Source of the DNA: Rhizobium sp. BK251
Lineage (GTDB): Bacteria; Pseudomonadota; Alphaproteobacteria; Rhizobiales; Rhizobiaceae
Length of the DNA: 64,000 nucleotides
Direction of reading: 5' to 3'
Assembly (NCBI RefSeq): GCF_004345245.1
Contig: NZ_SLUQ01000006.1
Span: forward strand, 186,001 to 250,000
Below, piece after piece: positions 7,854 through 15,664 of the stretch (positions are counted from its first letter, which is position 1; every line of letters begins with the position of its first letter). The notes under the pieces were generated by a model. It searched no databases. It had not been told where the DNA came from and saw only the letters and a program-made list of their open reading frames with translations. Position numbers and translations under genes: made by a program.

Positions 7854-9152
7854 ATGACCGAAATCCATCTAGACCCCCTGGGCGGCATCGCCGGTGACAT
7901 GTTCGCCGCCGCCATCCTCGACCTCAGGCCGGATCTCGAAGCCGGCCTGATCCGCGTGATTGCGCTCTGCCCGCTACCGGACGGTGTTTCCTGCCGCCTC
8001 GTCTCCCACGACGACGGCGTGCTGACCGGTCGGCGCTTCATCGTCGAGCGTGCGGGCCATGAAGACGACAGAGCCGAAGGGAACACCGCTCGCGCTCATC
8101 ATCACCATGGTCATGACCACGACCACCATCATCACGACGACAGTCACGATCACGGTCATGACCACGGGCACGACCATGCGGCCTGGCGCGAAATCCGCGC
8201 CTCGCTTGAAAACGCGTCGTTGCCTTCCGCCGTCATCGCCCATGCCGTCGGCATCTTCGCACTTCTTGCCGAGGCCGAGGCAAAGGTGCACGGCACGTCG
8301 CCGGAGGAGGTCAGCTTCCACGAGGTCGGCGCCTGGGATTCGATTGCCGATATCGTAGCGGCCGCCTTTCTGATCGATCGCATTGGCGCGACGCACTGGA
8401 GCGTCGGGCCGATCCCGCTCGGCTCGGGCCGCGTGCGCACCGCTCACGGCCTGCTGCCTGTCCCTGCCCCTGCAACCGCGCTCCTTCTCGAAGGTTTTGG
8501 GACCATCGACGACGGCATCGCCGGCGAGCGCGTGACCCCGACCGGCGCTGCGATCCTGCGCTATCTCTGCCGCGACCGACCGGGCACAGCCCCCAAGCCC
8601 CGTCGTCTTGTGGCCTCCGGGCACGGCTTCGGCACGCGCAAGATGCCGAGCATCAGCAATTGCCTGCGTGTCCTTTTGTTCGAGGAAGCCGTGGATGTCT
8701 CGCCAACACAGGGCGAAGTCGCAGTGATCGAATTCGAGATCGATGACCAGACCGGCGAGGATCTTGCCCAGGCGATCGATCATCTGCGCGCTGCACGCGA
8801 CGTCCTGGACGTGCTGCAGGCGCCGGTCTTCGGCAAGAAGGGGCGTATGATGGCGCATGTGCGCATTCTCGCCCGGCCGCAAGCCCTGGAGGCAGTGACG
8901 GCCCTCGTCTTCGAGGAGACAACCACGATAGGACTGCGTTACAGCTTCGCGCAGCGGCGGATGCTGGCGCGCGAGGCCGGCGAGGCAGAGATGGGCGAGC
9001 GTCGGGTGCGGCTGAAGTCAGTGGAGCGCCCCGGCGGCCGGACGACGAAGGCCGAGGCCGACGATCTTTCCGGCGTCGCCGGTCATGCGGCACGCGAAAG
9101 GCTGCGCCGGCAGGCTGAGAAGGCAGGCAATGAAAGCGGAGGAGAGACGTGA
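7854..9152 (+). CDS. larC: LarC, nickel insertase for the nickel-pincer cofactor
   Basis: This 432-residue protein inserts nickel (CTP-dependent in the studied enzyme) into the pincer cofactor. It opens with the family signature LDPLGGIAGDMFAAAILD. Residues ~80-108 form a strongly His/Asp-rich nickel-binding stretch with repeated HDH/HGHD units. In L. plantarum larC is split in two and read by ribosomal frameshifting; here it is a single uninterrupted frame. It starts 12 bp after the dehydrogenase gene, and its stop overlaps the larE start by 4 bp. Confidence 0.93.
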   Translation: MTEIHLDPLGGIAGDMFAAAILDLRPDLEAGLIRVIALCPLPDGVSCRLVSHDDGVLTGRRFIVERAGHEDDRAEGNTARAHHHHGHDHDHHHHDDSHDHGHDHGHDHAAWREIRASLENASLPSAVIAHAVGIFALLAEAEAKVHGTSPEEVSFHEVGAWDSIADIVAAAFLIDRIGATHWSVGPIPLGSGRVRTAHGLLPVPAPATALLLEGFGTIDDGIAGERVTPTGAAILRYLCRDRPGTAPKPRRLVASGHGFGTRKMPSISNCLRVLLFEEAVDVSPTQGEVAVIEFEIDDQTGEDLAQAIDHLRAARDVLDVLQAPVFGKKGRMMAHVRILARPQALEAVTALVFEETTTIGLRYSFAQRRMLAREAGEAEMGERRVRLKSVERPGGRTTKAEADDLSGVAGHAARERLRRQAEKAGNESGGET

Positions 9153-9949
9153 CGGAAGTGCGGCTCGCGCAGATTCTCGGCGACATGGGACCGGCAGTGG
9201 TGGCTGTCAGCGGCGGCGTCGATTCCATGACGCTTTCGGTGCTCGCCCACCGCATCAAGGGCCGCGACGGTGTGACTATGATGCACGCCGTCTCGCCCGC
9301 GGTGCCGCCCGAAGCGACCGAAAGAGTAAGAAGCCGCGCACAGATGGAGGGCTGGCGCCTCGACATCATCGACGCCGGCGAGATGGCCGACGAGCGCTAT
9401 CGGCAGAACCCGGTCAATCGGTGCTTCTTTTGCAAGACCAATCTTTACGGCACGATCGCGCGCCACACCGCCGACCAGATCCTCTCCGGCGCCAATACCG
9501 ACGATCTCGGCGAGTACCGCCCCGGCCTCGATGCCGCGCGCCAGCACGGCGTGCGCCATCCCTATCTCGAAGCCGGGATATCCAAGCAGGCTGTGCGTGC
9601 GCTTGCTCGCTCACTCGGCCTGGGAGACGTTTCGGAACTCCCCGCCTCGCCCTGCCTTTCGAGCCGGGTCGAAACGCTGATCCCCATCGATCCGGAAACG
9701 CTCGGCGCCATCCATCGCGTCGAGACGCTTGTTGCGGGAACGCTGGCGCCAAAGACTGTGCGATGCCGGGTGCGCCACAGCGGCGTGGTGGTCGAACTCG
9801 ATGCCGCGAGCCTCGAGGCCACGGACGAAGCTGGGCGCGCCGCGCTTTCCGCCTCGATCACCCTGCTGCTGCCGCAAAGCCTGGCAGGCATTGACGTGAC
9901 GTTCGCGCCATACCGTAACGGCAGTGCCTTCGTGGGAGCGCGCCCATGA
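9149..9949 (+). CDS. larE: LarE, ATP-dependent sulfur-insertion enzyme for the nickel-pincer cofactor
   Basis: This 266-residue PP-loop enzyme adenylates and thiolates the pyridinium precursor. The ATP-binding loop is AVSGGVDSM at residues ~19-27. Cys169 in ASPCLSSR is equivalent to the sacrificial Cys176 of L. plantarum LarE. A CxxC pair (Cys92, Cys95 in RCFFCK) also occurs. Together they might allow a three-Cys iron-sulfur cluster version of the reaction; which mechanism applies is not decidable from sequence. The GTG start at 9149 follows a GGAGGAGAG site and overlaps larC. Confidence 0.92.
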   Translation: MTEVRLAQILGDMGPAVVAVSGGVDSMTLSVLAHRIKGRDGVTMMHAVSPAVPPEATERVRSRAQMEGWRLDIIDAGEMADERYRQNPVNRCFFCKTNLYGTIARHTADQILSGANTDDLGEYRPGLDAARQHGVRHPYLEAGISKQAVRALARSLGLGDVSELPASPCLSSRVETLIPIDPETLGAIHRVETLVAGTLAPKTVRCRVRHSGVVVELDAASLEATDEAGRAALSASITLLLPQSLAGIDVTFAPYRNGSAFVGARP

Positions 9950-10647
9950 CACGGGAAAGGATCGCGGGGGAAGTGGTCTTCGATGTCGAGCGCGGTGCGC
10001 GCATCGGCATCGACGAAGCCGTCTTCTGTGCTGGCAAATCGGCAGCCCAGATCGCCCACATCCTCGATGGTGCGCAGGAACGTGATGAGGGGCTGCTGCT
10101 GACGCGGCTCGATGCGAAGACATACGAAGCGCTCCCCGAGCGGCACCGCGAGGCAATCGACTATTGCGAGGTTTCGCGCACCGGCTTCTACGGCCCCGTC
10201 CGAGCCGTTTCCGTCAGGGGAGCGGTCGCGATCGTCGCGGCGGGCACGTCTGATGCTCCGGTCGCGCGCGAGGCGGAACGCACGCTTCGCCATGCCGGCG
10301 TCGAGGCAAACTTCATCTGCGATGTCGGCGTGGCCGGTATCTGGCGGCTCACGGACAGGCTGGAGGAGATCCGTCGTCACCCGGTCGTGATCGCGGTTGC
10401 CGGAATGGACGCGGCACTGGCGAGCGTGCTGGGCGGGCTAGTACAGAGCAGCATGATCTGCGTGCCGACCTCGGTCGGCTATGGCGCCGCCGAGGGCGGG
10501 CGCACGGCTCTCAACGCCATGCTCGCAAGCTGCGCCCCTGGCCTTGTCGTCTGCAATATCGACAACGGCTACGGGGCGGCTTCGGCGGCGCTGCGCATGA
10601 TCGGCAGCTTCGCCGCCATGGCGGCGGATGCAAAACGACGACCCTGA
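9946..10647 (+). CDS. larB: LarB, nicotinic acid adenine dinucleotide carboxylase/hydrolase of the nickel-pincer pathway
   Basis: This 233-residue protein carboxylates NaAD and hydrolyses its anhydride, the first step of cofactor synthesis. The C-terminal two-thirds is a PurE-like fold with AAGTSDAPVAREAE, DVGVAGIWRL, VAGMDAALASVLGG and PTSVGYGAAEGG. The conserved Cys that forms the covalent pyridinium intermediate lies in MLASCAPGL. It starts at ATG 9946, overlapping larE by 4 bp, and is the last gene of the cluster. Confidence 0.93.
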   Translation: MTRERIAGEVVFDVERGARIGIDEAVFCAGKSAAQIAHILDGAQERDEGLLLTRLDAKTYEALPERHREAIDYCEVSRTGFYGPVRAVSVRGAVAIVAAGTSDAPVAREAERTLRHAGVEANFICDVGVAGIWRLTDRLEEIRRHPVVIAVAGMDAALASVLGGLVQSSMICVPTSVGYGAAEGGRTALNAMLASCAPGLVVCNIDNGYGAASAALRMIGSFAAMAADAKRRP

Positions 10648-10890
10648 GGGCCGCGTCAGACTGCTGACAAGACCGTCAACTCGATTGATTGTTCAGATAA
10701 CGGCAAAATACCCACCACCGTCATGCCGGTCTCGAGCCAATATCCAGCGCGATCAAGTCCTTGATCGCGAGAAACTCTTTCGCCGCGCGGACGCGCGGCT
10801 GGCTGGATTCCGGCTCAAGGCCGGAAGGACGGAGAATCCAGTGTGTCGAACCACAAGAGGCTTGTCAGCAGTCTGACGGCGGCCCTGAGG
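10643..10890. repeat. Intergenic palindromic mosaic element with ~29-bp inverted ends
   Basis: The left end (10643-10671) and right end (10861-10890) are near-perfect inverted copies built on TCAGACTGCTGACAAG / CTTGTCAGCAGTCTGA, with 16 of 16 matching in that core. Between them lie further palindromes: GCGATCAAG...CTTGATCGC, GCCGCGCG...CGCGCGGC and GGCTCAAGGCC. There is no coding potential. The left arm covers the larB stop codon. The layout resembles rhizobial intergenic mosaic elements (RIME-like) or a MITE; the class is inferred. Confidence 0.65.
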
Positions 10891-10896
10891 GCCGCC
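10878..10896. terminator. Bidirectional hairpin terminator between larB and the aldehyde-oxidase operon
   Basis: GGCGGCCC-TGA-GGGCCGCC forms a perfect 8-bp stem with a 3-nt loop between two convergent genes. It is followed on the plus strand by GTTCCTT. It is part of the right end of the mosaic element. Confidence 0.6.
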
Positions 10897-10909
10897 GTTC
10901 CTTGTCAGG

Positions 10910-13213
10910 TCAATCGATCAGCTTTTCCAGCGTGATCGGCAAGTCGCGGATGCGCTTGCCGGTTGCGTGGAAGACGGCGTTCGCGATCGCAGGGGCCACG
11001 CCGACGATGCCGAGTTCGCCGACCGCCTTGCCGCCGAGCACGGAGGCATGGAAATCGGGCACACCGACCGATATCACCTTGAGGTCCGGGATATCGGCGT
11101 TGGTCGGCACAAGGTAGTCTCCGAGGTTATTGTTGATGACGCGCGCGTGGCGCTTGTCGATCACGCCTTCCTCGAGCAAGGCTTGGCCGATGCCCATGAT
11201 GATGCCGCCCTTCCACTGGCTTTCGGCGAGCTTCGGATTGTAGAGCCGCCCCGAATCCAGCGCCGAGACCATGCGCGAGACGCGGACGGTGCCGAAATCC
11301 TCATCGACCTTCACCTCGACGAAATGGACGCACCAGCTGTGCAGCGAGTAGTCGCCATCCGTCGGCGATTTCATCGTCGCGACGGTGGTGAAGTTCTTGT
11401 AGTGGTCGTCCTTGCTGTGGCCTTCCGGCAGGTTGTCGCGCAGGGCCTCGATCTTGTCGCGGCCAAGACCCTTCATGAGTTCCGGAATGGTGATGCCATC
11501 ACCTTCGTCGCGTGGTGGCCTGACCCTTCCGCCCGACACCACGAGCGTATTGGCCTGGAGATCGCGCAAGGGTGAGTTCGGATCGTTGATGGCCAGGCCG
11601 ACGAGCTCGTCCCGCACGGCATGGGCCGCCTTGTGGACCGCAGCCGTCATGAGGTTGGCGAGCTGCGATCCGCCGGCGACGGGCGCACGCGGCAGGGAGG
11701 AATCGCCGAGCTTGACGACCACGCTTTCGACAGGCACGCCGATCGCCTCGGCGGCGGTCTGGGCGAGGATCGTGTAGGTCCCCTGCCCCATGTCGATGCC
11801 GCTGCTTGCCACCTCGACCGTGCCGTTGGCGAGAATGCGGACCAGCGCCTCGCCAGGCGTGCGCCGCACCGGATAGGTCCCGGCCGCCACACCCCAGCCG
11901 ATCAGATGGCTGCCGTCACGCATGGAACGTGGCGCGTGCTTGCGCTTCGACCAACCGAAGGCCTCGGCACCGGCGGCATAGGCTTCGCGCAACATGCGGC
12001 TGGACCAGGGCTTGTTCGCCTCGGGATCCTCCTCGGCATAGTTCAGGAGGCGGATTTCCAGAGGATCGATCCCCACCTCGTATGCAAGCTCGTCGATCGC
12101 GCTTTCCAGTGCCCAGGCACTCGGGTTCTCGCCCGGTGCGCGCAACGCGCCCGGCGTCACGGTATTGACGGGAATGATGGACTGCCGAGAACTGAGATTC
12201 GGGGTCGCATACATGATCTTGGTGACCGAGCCGACGGGCTCGACTGCAGCGCCGCCGATCGACGTCTCGTTCGAACCGCGATGGATGATGGAGACCAGCT
12301 TGCCCTCCTTCGTGGCTCCCAGAGAGATCGTCTGACGCGTTTCCGGACGCCCGCCAAAGGCGGTGAAGGTCTGCGGCCTGGTGATCGAAAGCTTCACGGG
12401 ACGATCGAGCATCTTCGACGCCACCGACGCCACCGCGCCGTAGGAGAGCGCCAGCGCTTTCGAGCCGAAGCCGCCGCCGATATAGGGCGAGACGATGCGG
12501 ACCTTCTCGAAAGGAATGCCCATCCATTCCGCATAGGTGCGTGCCATGCCGTCGACCCACTGGCTGGGCTCGTAGATCGTCAGTCCACCGTCATGCCAAT
12601 GGGCGATCAGCCCGTGAGGCTCGATCGGCACGTTGTATTCGCGCGGCGTGGCATAGGAGCGTTCGATGCGCACAGGGGCGCTGGCATAGGCGGCCTCCGC
12701 ATCGCCCCACTCCGACGTCAACGGCTCGAGGTGCAGGCCATCGCCCGCGTTCGGATCGTCGATATGCGTAACTGCGGGCTTTTCCTCGTAGGTCGCCTTG
12801 ACCAGACGCGCGGCCGCGGTCGCCTGCTCGAAAGTGCTGGCGATAACGGCGGCGATATGCTGACCGACATGGGTGACATCCGTCGCCAGCGGATGATAGG
12901 TCGGATGGGGGGATGCCAGGCCAAGCCAGTTGGATGCGGCGTGGATCGTCGGCAGGTTCGCAGGGGTCAGGACCTTGAGGACGCCCGGCGCAGCCTCGGC
13001 CGCCGACGTGTCGATCGAATGAACACGTGCTGAAGCGACGGTGCTGTCTACCATTACAGCATAGACGAGGCCCGGGAGGCTGTGTTCCAGCGCATAGTCC
13101 GCCTTGCCGGTGATCTTGGCGACGCCGTCGATGCGTGACAGGCGCGCCCCGAGGACGGAATCGGCACCGTCCGAGGCATCACCACGCTTCAGTTTGGTAT
13201 CGACGATGGTCAT
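10910..13213 (-). CDS. Xanthine dehydrogenase-family molybdopterin-binding (large) subunit, aldehyde-oxidoreductase type
   Basis: This catalytic subunit of 767 residues hydroxylates or oxidises an aldehyde or heterocycle at a molybdenum centre. Features include GGGFGSKALALSYG (Mo-cofactor glycine loop), GALRAPGENPSAWALES, and the C-terminal GGKAVGELGIVG carrying the active-site Glu. These resemble PaoC/YagR-type enzymes more than CO dehydrogenase. I chose the ATG at 13213, 8 bp after GGGAG and overlapping the stop of the FAD-subunit gene. It is the last gene of a three-gene operon (2Fe-2S, FAD, Mo). The substrate is unknown. Confidence 0.9.
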   Translation of the reverse strand: MTIVDTKLKRGDASDGADSVLGARLSRIDGVAKITGKADYALEHSLPGLVYAVMVDSTVASARVHSIDTSAAEAAPGVLKVLTPANLPTIHAASNWLGLASPHPTYHPLATDVTHVGQHIAAVIASTFEQATAAARLVKATYEEKPAVTHIDDPNAGDGLHLEPLTSEWGDAEAAYASAPVRIERSYATPREYNVPIEPHGLIAHWHDGGLTIYEPSQWVDGMARTYAEWMGIPFEKVRIVSPYIGGGFGSKALALSYGAVASVASKMLDRPVKLSITRPQTFTAFGGRPETRQTISLGATKEGKLVSIIHRGSNETSIGGAAVEPVGSVTKIMYATPNLSSRQSIIPVNTVTPGALRAPGENPSAWALESAIDELAYEVGIDPLEIRLLNYAEEDPEANKPWSSRMLREAYAAGAEAFGWSKRKHAPRSMRDGSHLIGWGVAAGTYPVRRTPGEALVRILANGTVEVASSGIDMGQGTYTILAQTAAEAIGVPVESVVVKLGDSSLPRAPVAGGSQLANLMTAAVHKAAHAVRDELVGLAINDPNSPLRDLQANTLVVSGGRVRPPRDEGDGITIPELMKGLGRDKIEALRDNLPEGHSKDDHYKNFTTVATMKSPTDGDYSLHSWCVHFVEVKVDEDFGTVRVSRMVSALDSGRLYNPKLAESQWKGGIIMGIGQALLEEGVIDKRHARVINNNLGDYLVPTNADIPDLKVISVGVPDFHASVLGGKAVGELGIVGVAPAIANAVFHATGKRIRDLPITLEKLID

Positions 13214-14193
13214 GCCGTTTCTCCCATCTTCAGAATGGCGCGAGCGACGACGCGCGGCGCGAGATCGATCTTGTAGTGGTTGTCGCCGTGGGAAACGGCG
13301 CCTTCCATGGCAAGCAGGCTCGCCTTTCTGACGGTTTCCGGCTCCAGTACCTTGCCCTTGAGGGCGTCCTCGACGGCGCGGGCGCGCCATGGCTTGGTCG
13401 CCACCCCGCCAAGCGCGACGCGCAGGTCGCGCACCGTCCTGCCGTCATCCTCGAACTCGACACCGACCGCAGCGCTTGCTGCAGCAAACTCGTAGGACTG
13501 GCGATCCCTCACCTTCAGGTAGGTCGAGCGCTTGGCGATCGGCGAGGCTGGAACGCTGACGCAAGTGATCATCTCGCCCGCCTCGATCGCCGTCTCGCGG
13601 TCCGGCGTGGACCCCGGCAGCAGGAAGAAGTCGTCGACCCCAACACGCCTTCCGCCGAGATGGATTTCGGCGTCCAGGGCGACGAGCGCAACGGCAAGGT
13701 CGCCCGGATTGGTCGCGATGCAGGCATCGCTGGTGCCGAGTACGGCGTGATTTCGCGTAACGCCGCCGATCGCCGAACAGCCACTGCCGGGAGCCCGCTT
13801 GTTGCAGGCCGGGAAGGAGGCCGGGTCACGGAAATACGGACAGCGCGTGCGCTGCATCAGGTTTCCGCCGATCGTTGCCATGTTGCGAAGCTGGGCTGAT
13901 GCGGCTTGCCAGAGCGCCTGCGAAATCGCCGGGAACTTGATCTTCACCGCTGGTTCGTCGGCAACGCGGCTCATCTTGACGAGCGCGCCCATGGTTAGGC
14001 TGTCGGCGCCCACGAGAAGGGTATCGAGGCCGCTGACATGGGTGATGTCGACTACCTTGGACGGCTGGAGGACGCCGCATTTGGCAAGGTCGAAGAGGGT
14101 CGTGCCGCCGGCGAGCAGGGCAGCGGCCGGCGCGGAAGCCTCGCGCAGGGCTTCATCGACGGACGTGGCCCGAATATAGGAGAAACCGCTCAT
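13210..14193 (-). CDS. FAD-binding subunit of molybdenum hydroxylase (aldehyde-oxidase type)
   Basis: This 327-residue electron-transfer subunit is of PaoB/YagS type. It starts MSGFSYIRATSVDEALREA and has the FAD-binding loops LLAGGTTLFDLAK and ATIGGNLMQRTRCPYFRD. The Cys-rich insert (CPYFRD...CNKRAPGSGCSAI) in PaoB relatives can carry an extra [4Fe-4S] cluster. The ATG at 14193 follows a GGAGG site and overlaps the previous gene's stop. It moves electrons from the Mo site to FAD and then an acceptor. Confidence 0.9.
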   Translation of the reverse strand: MSGFSYIRATSVDEALREASAPAAALLAGGTTLFDLAKCGVLQPSKVVDITHVSGLDTLLVGADSLTMGALVKMSRVADEPAVKIKFPAISQALWQAASAQLRNMATIGGNLMQRTRCPYFRDPASFPACNKRAPGSGCSAIGGVTRNHAVLGTSDACIATNPGDLAVALVALDAEIHLGGRRVGVDDFFLLPGSTPDRETAIEAGEMITCVSVPASPIAKRSTYLKVRDRQSYEFAAASAAVGVEFEDDGRTVRDLRVALGGVATKPWRARAVEDALKGKVLEPETVRKASLLAMEGAVSHGDNHYKIDLAPRVVARAILKMGETA

Positions 14194-14666
14194 TACATCG
14201 CCTCCGCAGCCTGCCGCACGGCGGCGACAATGTGAGGATAGGCCCCGCAACGACAGAGATTGCCAGCCATGTATTCGCGGATCTCATCGTCCGAGCCGGC
14301 GTGGCCTTCGCGAATGCAGCCGACCGCCGACATGATCTGGCCCGGCGTGCAATAGCCGCACTGGAAGGCATCCTGCTCGAGGAAGGCTGCCTGTACCGGA
14401 TGGAGGTCTCCGTTCGGCGCCGAGAGGCCCTCGATCGTGGTGATCTTGCGACCCTCGACCTGCGCTGCAAGCGTCAGGCAGGCGAGCACGCGCTTTCCAT
14501 CGACGTGGACCGTACATGCCCCGCACTGCCCCTGGTCACAGCCCTTCTTGGTGCCGGTGAGGCCCAGATGCTCGCGCAGCGCATCGAGCAGCATGACGCG
14601 CGGCTCGATCTCGAGCGAGTGGCTGCTGTCGTTGATGTCAAGAGTTACAGTGATGGTCTGACTCAT
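14193..14666 (-). CDS. 2Fe-2S subunit of molybdenum hydroxylase
   Basis: This 157-residue subunit has an N-terminal plant-ferredoxin-type cluster (GCDQGQCGACTVHVDGKRVLAC) and a C-terminal helical [2Fe-2S]-binding domain (FQCGYCTPGQI ... GNLCRCGAYPHI). I placed the start at ATG 14666 (MSQTITVTL), behind GGGA; an in-frame ATG at 14681 is possible. No Tat signal precedes it, so the enzyme is probably cytoplasmic. It leads the operon and is divergent from a TetR gene. Confidence 0.88.
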   Translation of the reverse strand: MSQTITVTLDINDSSHSLEIEPRVMLLDALREHLGLTGTKKGCDQGQCGACTVHVDGKRVLACLTLAAQVEGRKITTIEGLSAPNGDLHPVQAAFLEQDAFQCGYCTPGQIMSAVGCIREGHAGSDDEIREYMAGNLCRCGAYPHIVAAVRQAAEAM

Positions 14667-14973
14667 CGTTGAGAATCCCATGTTGCTGATGTGAAGTGCA
14701 ATCCGCCATCCTTAACGCCGAAAGACAGTATCCGGTGCAACGGATCTGTCATCGAGATCGACAGGTGCGAGTGTCGGATGCCGCCGGCGGCGGTCAGCAC
14801 ATTAAAACTAGCGTATGAAATCTCCTTGGGGAGACGTCGATACAAAAGACATGACACCTGCCTTCCCCGGAGCTAACATCGGGGCGCAACCTGTAAACGG
14901 AGGCGCCTCCGTTTTTCCCATCCTAGTGACTTGCCGTTCTCGGTCAAGACCGTTCTTGCATGGAGTGCACATT
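14667..14973. promoter_or_regulatory. Divergent promoter region between the molybdenum-hydroxylase operon and the TetR gene, with operator palindrome
   Basis: This 307-bp gap holds a perfect 20-bp palindrome, AAACGGAGGCGCCTCCGTTT, at 14895-14914. That is the size and symmetry of a TetR-family operator. A second, imperfect dyad (GACAGTATCCG / CGGATCTGTC) lies at 14725-14750. A loopless GC stem followed by TTTTT could also be read as a terminator, but no plus-strand gene ends here. I see no small gene. Confidence 0.6.
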
Positions 14974-15597
14974 TTGACTGAACTGCCCGCGCCATCCCTG
15001 GAGGCAAAGCCGGCTTCCGATGGAAAGCGCCTGCGGGCAGACGCGCAGCGAAACCGTGAAAAACTCATAGAGGTCGCCGGCGCAGCCTTCGCGAGCAATG
15101 GCGTCGATACCTCGCTGGAGGCGATCGCCCGCCAGGCAGATGTCGGCATCGCCACCCTCTACCGGCATTTTCCCACCCGCGAACATCTCGTCGAAGTCGT
15201 GTACCGCCGCGAGGTGGAGGGCCTTTCGGCCGCCGCCTGCGACCTGGCGCGCGATTTGCCCCCGGACGCGGCACTCGAGCAATGGATGCTGCGCTGCGTC
15301 GACTACATCGCGGCCAAGCGCGGCATGGGCAACAGCCTCCGCATCCTTGTGACGACCAACTCGAAGGTATTTTCCGATACCGCCGATCTCGTTTCCAATG
15401 CGCTGACGAAGCTGGTCGCGGCCGCGGTCGCTGATGGCTCGATCCGCGCCGATGTCGAGGTTTCAGACATACTCCACGGCCTTTTCAGCACCTACGGCAC
15501 GCCAAACTCACCCGATTGGCGCGATCGCTCCCGCCGTCTCGTCTCGCTGCTGATGGATGGCCTGCGCTGGGGAGCGCCGAAGGCTGGAAAATCCTAG
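14974..15597 (+). CDS. TetR/AcrR-family transcriptional regulator
   Basis: This 207-residue repressor has an N-terminal helix-turn-helix: AQRNREKLIEVAGAAFASNG, then SLEAIARQADVGIATLYRHF. Its C-terminal ligand domain is of the TetR_C type seen with SDR/dehydrogenase targets. I chose the TTG at 14974, 8 bp after GGAG. GTG 14965 is an alternative, and longer in-frame extensions run through the palindrome and look non-coding. It probably represses the divergent molybdenum hydroxylase operon and itself. Confidence 0.85.
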   Translation: MTELPAPSLEAKPASDGKRLRADAQRNREKLIEVAGAAFASNGVDTSLEAIARQADVGIATLYRHFPTREHLVEVVYRREVEGLSAAACDLARDLPPDAALEQWMLRCVDYIAAKRGMGNSLRILVTTNSKVFSDTADLVSNALTKLVAAAVADGSIRADVEVSDILHGLFSTYGTPNSPDWRDRSRRLVSLLMDGLRWGAPKAGKS

Positions 15598-15634
15598 AGC
15601 ACTTTCGTTTCTCTTCAAATTAGGAAAATGCTCT
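15596..15634. terminator. Bidirectional terminator / palindromic repeat between the TetR and amidase genes
   Basis: AGAGCACTTTCG and GGAAAATGCTCT pair as an imperfect 12-bp stem, followed on the plus strand by ATCTATTTGTTTTTA. The TAGAGCA...TGCTCTA form is a common intergenic repeat in Rhizobiaceae (recalled, not searched). It separates two convergent genes. Confidence 0.6.
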
Positions 15635-15664
15635 ATCTATTTGTTTTTACGCAACGGCTTTCTC

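Noticed and set aside
8100..8185. Short CAT/CAC-rich tandem-like repeat, first read as a possible CRISPR or microsatellite
   Set aside because: It encodes the His/Asp-rich nickel-binding stretch of LarC and stays in frame.
10910..14666. Grouping this molybdenum hydroxylase operon with the UbiD/UbiX hydroxylase set
   Set aside because: It has its own complete FAD and 2Fe-2S genes, a different (PaoC-like) large subunit and a divergent TetR gene, and lacks the TGTCATACA motif.
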